DNA of 64,000 nt from Methanofollis sp. UBA420. GTDB lineage: Archaea; Halobacteriota; Methanomicrobia; Methanomicrobiales; Methanofollaceae. The position numbers and the translations under genes were made by a program. The DNA lies in contig NZ_DAGX01000005.1 in NCBI RefSeq assembly GCF_002498315.1, positions 308,565 through 372,564 on the forward strand. Reading direction: 5' to 3'. Position 1 is the stretch's first letter; every line of letters starts with the position of its first letter. This document shows, piece after piece, positions 60,336 to 64,000 of this stretch. Under the pieces are notes generated by a model that did no database searches, had not been told where the DNA came from, and saw nothing but the letters and a program-made list of their open reading frames with translations.

Positions 60336-60696
60336 AGTAGGACTCTGGAAAATCACTCATGAAACGAAGTTTCAAGCGGTTCGTTGAAAAACACATCTGT
60401 AGTTTTTACAGTTCCCGGGGGACTACGCCCCCGGACCCCCGCTCAGGATTGAACCCAGGAATGGCAAACCCGGCATTACGAAGAGGAGACTGTCATCCCC
60501 TCTATCCTGCACCGGGGGCGCGGGGGCGGTAGTCCCCCGCCACCAACACTCCGGAACGTGAATTCGACAGTGACCTCTTCTGGAAGCGATCGCGTACGCG
60601 AGGAATTCTCCAGAACCTGATCCCTCTTTTTTGAGCGGGGGCGACCCGCCCCTGCACCACCTTTTTCCAGAATGTGATCGATAGACGATTGGTATC
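60336..60696. repeat. Gene-free region with degenerate intergenic hairpin repeats
   Basis: Starts with CTCTGGAAAATCACTCATG and a TGAAAC-GAA-GTTTCA hairpin (60360-60374) followed by AGCGGTTCGTTGAAAA, the closest match to 1421-1475. Further on, CCGCTCAGGATTG (60459-60471), CCTCTATCCTGCACC and a GGGGGCGGTAGTCCCCC hairpin (about 60522-60538). No gene supported. Confidence 0.65.
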
Positions 60697-61806
60697 ATGA
60701 CAAGCAGGGTCTACTTCGCGCGGATCGGCCTTGGCAACGGCCGGGAGAACACCATCACACGGATACGGAGACTCTTCGACACCGCGGGCCTCGCCTCCTG
60801 CATCGAGGAGGGCGACCTGACCGCGGTAAAACTCCACTTCGGCGAAGAGGGATGCGACACTTTCGTCTCTCCGGTCTGGGTGCGGCAGGTCGTCGACAGG
60901 ATCAGGGACGCCGGGGGCAACCCCTTCCTCACCGACACGAACACCCTGTATTCGGGGCAGCGGGACAACACCGTCGACCACATCTCCACGGCGCTCGGCC
61001 ACGGGTTCGGCTACGAGGTGACAGGGGCCCCGATCGTCATCGCCGACGGCCTGCACTCGCAGAACTGGCGGGAGGTCGGGATCGACGGGAAGCACTTTTC
61101 CAGGGTGAAGATCGCGGGCGACATCCTGGACGCGGAGAGCATGATCGTCCTCTCCCACGTGAAGGGGCACGGGATGGCAGGATTCGGCGGGGCAATCAAG
61201 AACCTGGCGATGGGGTGCGCCCCTGCCGTGGGGAAGATGGACCAGCACCAGGGCCTCGTCCCCCTCATCGAGGCGGGCGCCTGTGCGGAGTGCGCCACCT
61301 GCGCCAGGGTCTGCCCGACAGGCGCCCTGGAGGGCGGGCCCGGCGGCATCACCCTCACGACGACGCGGTGCATCGGCTGCGGCGAGTGCATGACCGTCTG
61401 CCCGAACGGGGCGATCGACTTCGACTGGAAGGAGGGACTCGTCCCTTTCATGGAGATGATGACCGAGTACGCCCTCGGCGCGGTGAAGGACAAGGCGGGG
61501 AGGGTCGGGTACCTCAATGTCCTGACGAACATCACGCCTGACTGCGACTGCTGCCCCTGGAGCGACAGGCCGATCGTCCCGGACATCGGGATACTCGCCT
61601 CGACAGACCCGGTCGCCATCGACGCCGCCAGTTTCGACCTCGTCAATGCCCAACCCGGCATGGCCGGCAATCGTCTCCTCGGCAACCGCGAGCCCGGCGC
61701 CGACAAGTTCAGGGGGGTGAACCCATACAGCGACGGCATGATCCAGGTCAGGTACGGCGAGGAGATCGGCCTCGGGTCTGCCGACTATGAACTCGTCGAG
61801 ATCTGA
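60697..61806 (+). CDS. DUF362 domain protein with 2[4Fe-4S] ferredoxin domain
   Basis: 369 aa. The DUF362 part surrounds a ferredoxin insert: KLHFGEEGCDTFVSPVWVRQ near the start, HVKGHGMAGFGGAIKNLAMG in the middle, then CAECATCARVCPTGAL and CIGCGECMTVCPNGAI, and finally STDPVAIDAASFDLVN. Such proteins are frequent in methanogens and anaerobes and are thought to be FeS/redox enzymes, but no reaction is established. Monocistronic, its promoter lying in the repeat-filled gap. Confidence 0.9.
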   Translation: MTSRVYFARIGLGNGRENTITRIRRLFDTAGLASCIEEGDLTAVKLHFGEEGCDTFVSPVWVRQVVDRIRDAGGNPFLTDTNTLYSGQRDNTVDHISTALGHGFGYEVTGAPIVIADGLHSQNWREVGIDGKHFSRVKIAGDILDAESMIVLSHVKGHGMAGFGGAIKNLAMGCAPAVGKMDQHQGLVPLIEAGACAECATCARVCPTGALEGGPGGITLTTTRCIGCGECMTVCPNGAIDFDWKEGLVPFMEMMTEYALGAVKDKAGRVGYLNVLTNITPDCDCCPWSDRPIVPDIGILASTDPVAIDAASFDLVNAQPGMAGNRLLGNREPGADKFRGVNPYSDGMIQVRYGEEIGLGSADYELVEI

Positions 61807-61845
61807 GGGCCTTCGGGCCGTCGAGGGGGACTGCTTCCTCTACCT

Positions 61846-62550
61846 CTAGACACACCTGCCCCCGTACTCCACCGCCTCTCTCCCGCGCAGGGCGATCCCC
61901 CGGATATAGACCGCAGGCGCATAGTCCGGGCAGAGTTCGAGGATTCTGTCGCACTCCTCCACCGCCTCCTCGAACCTCCCCAGCAGGATGAGGGCATAGG
62001 CCATCGCCTTGCGGGCCTCCAGGTGATAGGGTGCGATCTCCAGGGCCCGGCGATAGGCGGCGACCGCGTCCTCGTGCCTGAACATCATGTCGAGAGTGAC
62101 CCCCGCCATAAACCAGCAGTCCGGGTTGGCGGGTTCGAGTTCGGCCGCCCGGTGAAACGCCTCCAGTGCCGAGTGCAGGTTCATGCGCATCTTCTCGGCC
62201 ACGCCCAGGAGGTACCAGGCAGGGGCATATCTTTTGCCGACTTCCACGGCATGTCGTGCACTCTCCACGGCACCATCCACGTCCTCCGCAGCGATGAGGG
62301 CATGGGCGCGCCTGATCCAGACCTCGGGGTCGTCCGGGTTCTCGGCGAGGATGCCGTCATAACAGATGACAGCCAGGTCAGGTTCCCCGTCCTCCTCATG
62401 GATGATGCCGAGCCTGTACAGGGCCCCGGCATGAGCCGGGTCCAGTCCGAGGGCCTCTCTGTACCGGGCCGACGCCGCCGGCCTGTTGCCCTGCCTGATG
62501 AAGGCGTCGCCCTCCTCGACCCTGCGCTCCGCCTCTGTCTCCTTCGGCAT
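61846..62550 (-). CDS. Tetratricopeptide repeat protein
   Basis: 234 aa, almost entirely TPR units: AASARYREALGLDPAHAGAL, AVICYDGILAENPDDPEVWI, ALEAFHRAAELEPANPDCWF, AVAAYRRALEIAPYHLEARK, with the ALxxxP spacing of 34 residues. No signal peptide. Acts as a protein-interaction scaffold; partner unknown. Convergent with the DUF362 gene and divergent from mntP. Confidence 0.9.
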   Translation of the reverse strand: MPKETEAERRVEEGDAFIRQGNRPAASARYREALGLDPAHAGALYRLGIIHEEDGEPDLAVICYDGILAENPDDPEVWIRRAHALIAAEDVDGAVESARHAVEVGKRYAPAWYLLGVAEKMRMNLHSALEAFHRAAELEPANPDCWFMAGVTLDMMFRHEDAVAAYRRALEIAPYHLEARKAMAYALILLGRFEEAVEECDRILELCPDYAPAVYIRGIALRGREAVEYGGRCV

Positions 62551-62637
62551 AGCCGGACGTAGACGGGATCTGCATTAAAGGATGTGGTGGTATCGACCGC
62601 AGGGTTATGAGTGCGGGCGCCGACGTCGTACAGGACC

Positions 62638-63195
62638 ATGGATCTCCTCTCAGTCCTCCTCATCTCGGTCGGTCTCGCGATGGACGCCACCGCCGTCTCC
62701 ATCGCTGGCGGGGTGACCGTGAGGGAGGGACGGGCGCGGACCGCACTCGTCCTCGCCCTCCTCTTCGGCGTCTTCCAGACAGGGATGGCCGTCGCCGGTT
62801 GGTTTGCCGGGACGCTCCTGTACGCGTTCATCTCGGGCATCGACCACTGGATCGCCTTCATCCTCCTCGCCTTCATCGGCGGCAGGATGGTCATGGAGGG
62901 CCTCAAGGGCGAGGACGGCGAGGAAATCGCCTTCGGCAGCGCCGCCGTCCTCCTCATGCTCGCCATCGCGACCTCCATCGACTCCCTTGCCGTCGGCCTT
63001 TCTTTTGCCGCCCTCGGGTCGCCGATCCTCCTGCCCTCCGTCATCATCGGGGTCGTCACCGCCCTCCTCTCCCTCGGCGGGTTCTGGTTCGGGACGGTCT
63101 TCGGCGGAAAGAACCGGGAGCGTGCCGAGATCATCGGAGGGGTCATCCTCATTCTGATCGGGCTGCGGGTGCTCGCCGACCACCTCCTTATCTGA
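62638..63195 (+). CDS. mntP: Manganese efflux pump MntP
   Basis: 185 aa from ATG 62638 (preceded by CAGGAC; the frame is open to 62611). Six membrane helices; conserved acidic motifs GLAMDATAVSIAGG in helix 1 and ATSIDSLAVGLSFA in helix 4 identify the MntP family. Exports Mn(II). No yybP-ykoY riboswitch could be recognised in the short upstream spacer. Confidence 0.92.
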   Translation: MDLLSVLLISVGLAMDATAVSIAGGVTVREGRARTALVLALLFGVFQTGMAVAGWFAGTLLYAFISGIDHWIAFILLAFIGGRMVMEGLKGEDGEEIAFGSAAVLLMLAIATSIDSLAVGLSFAALGSPILLPSVIIGVVTALLSLGGFWFGTVFGGKNRERAEIIGGVILILIGLRVLADHLLI

Positions 63196-63679
63196 TCCGG
63201 CAGCCCCCCACCCCCTTCTTCGCATAGTACCGCTGGTGGTACTCTTCGGCGCGGAAGAACGGCCCCGCCGGCACGATCTCGGTGACGATGGGGCGGGGAT
63301 ACCGCCCCGAACGCTCCAGCCTCTCCCGCGACGCCAGGGCCGCGGCCTCCTGTGCCGGCGTCAGGAAAAAGATTGCAGAGCGGTACTGGCTGCCGATGTC
63401 CGGCCCCTGCCTGTTCTTCGTCGTCGGGTCGTGGATATCCCAGAAGATGTCGAGGAGGTCGGCATACCCCACCACTTCCGGGTCGAAGACCACCTCCACG
63501 GTCTCCGCATGCCCGGTCCTCCCAGTGCAGACCTCCTCATAGGTCGGGTTCACGGTCCTGCCGCCCATGAACCCGACAGCGGTCTCCACCACTCCCTTCA
63601 CCTCCCTGAACGCCGCCTCGACACCCCAGAAACATCCTGCCGCGAAGTAGGCGCGTTCATACTGTTTCTCTCCGGCCAT
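63188..63679 (-). CDS. msrA: Peptide methionine (S)-S-oxide reductase
   Basis: 163 aa from ATG 63679; the upstream part of the frame (to 63823) is Pro-rich and non-coding in character. Catalytic Cys16 in AAGCFWGVEAAF, then GFMGGRTVNPTYEEVCTGRT, HAETVEVVFDP and SQYRSAIFF are the MsrA signatures; a C-terminal GGCRIR Cys may resolve the disulphide. Repairs oxidised methionine. The end overlaps convergent mntP by 8 bp. Confidence 0.95.
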   Translation of the reverse strand: MAGEKQYERAYFAAGCFWGVEAAFREVKGVVETAVGFMGGRTVNPTYEEVCTGRTGHAETVEVVFDPEVVGYADLLDIFWDIHDPTTKNRQGPDIGSQYRSAIFFLTPAQEAAALASRERLERSGRYPRPIVTEIVPAGPFFRAEEYHQRYYAKKGVGGCRIR

Positions 63680-64000
63680 GCCCCCGACTGGAGGGGGAGG
63701 GGGATAAGGGTTTAGGAGGAGGGATGGTCGTGGGATCCCGCAATGCCGTCTCGCGTCAGAGACAGGGGATCCGAAAGCCTCAGACCTCTTGTTAAAAGCG
63801 TGGATCCACTGCCTTCCCTCCACACTCTCCGCCAGGGGACTACTCGAAAGCCTAGCGGCTTTCTCATGCTCCCTTCGGTCGTCCCCGCTCAGGATTGGAT
63901 CGGGGAAGAGTGAAGAGGATAGGCTGAAGGGGAGACTACTATCTACTCTCTATCCTAACGCGGGGGGACCGGGGGGACGACCGTAGGGAGTTGAGAAAAC
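63680..64000. repeat. Gene-free region with degenerate intergenic repeats, running off the window
   Basis: GAAAGCC-TAGC-GGCTTTC hairpin at 63846-63863, then CGCTCAGGATTGGATCGGGG (63886-63905), CTCTATCCTAACGCGGGGGG and GACCGGGGGGACGACC. Same motif order as the gaps at 41031 and 60336. The msrA promoter must lie at its left end. Confidence 0.6.

Noticed and set aside
62551..62637. Possible yybP-ykoY manganese riboswitch before mntP
   Set aside because: The spacer is too short and shows none of the conserved motifs of that class.
1421..64000. CRISPR array as explanation for the repeated intergenic hairpins
   Set aside because: Copies are kilobases apart, degenerate and in both orientations, with no regular spacers and no cas genes.

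Overview
The window is about 60% GC and reads as the chromosome of a hydrogenotrophic methanogen, most likely order Methanomicrobiales (Methanoculleus/Methanofollis-like). The reasons are: archaeal informational genes (aIF1/SUI1, archaeal LeuRS and MetRS, a PIN-ATPase, a PAC2 chaperone, archaeal riboflavin reductase ArfC), methanogen-typical families (DUF2193, DUF2180, DUF473, AqpM, an Mvh-like NiFe hydrogenase core), AT-rich archaeal TATA boxes in a GC-rich background, several probably leaderless genes, and PKD/NosD-type surface proteins. The genus is an inference.

Layout. 1-1390: 3'-truncated cobyric acid synthase, divergent from aIF1. 1914-12750: a long minus-strand block running from a ferredoxin, a V4R-like protein and an Mvh-type hydrogenase small and large subunit, directly into a roadblock/LC7 protein (1 bp gap), two more small signalling-type proteins, a MinD/ParA ATPase, an unknown protein, a GspE/VirB11-type ATPase and two TadC/ArlJ-like membrane proteins. 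This is the best candidate here for an undescribed system. 12863-18805: prepilin peptidase, HisI, PIN-ATPase and LeuRS on the plus strand. 19359-20072: AlkD-like DNA glycosylase.

20624-30813 is a surface-protein island: a 1472-aa mosaic protein carrying a phosphoesterase domain, a 407-aa secreted protein with its own promoter and terminator, a 1179-aa beta-helix protein, and a 219-aa membrane-anchored protein. 30866-41030 holds conserved archaeal genes, tRNA-Arg(TCT), tRNA-Phe(GAA), MetRS, a PKD-repeat surface protein and an orphan beta-class DNA methyltransferase. 41359-50494 holds a MacB-like ABC exporter with a COG1361-like partner, Yip1, DUF2178/HTH and DUF4013 membrane proteins, a secreted protein with thioester-domain hallmarks, and a histidine kinase/response regulator pair. 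50612-63679 holds ArfC, a lipoprotein, KorAB-type 2-oxoacid oxidoreductase, ferritin, a methyltransferase/ATP-grasp fusion, the DUF2193-DUF2180-aquaporin operon preceded by a structured leader, a DUF362 ferredoxin protein, a TPR protein, MntP and MsrA.

The longer intergenic gaps carry a degenerate family of hairpin-rich repeats (at least six gaps, both orientations), including stems in which both arms differ together between copies. No CRISPR array, rRNA, transposase or prophage was seen.
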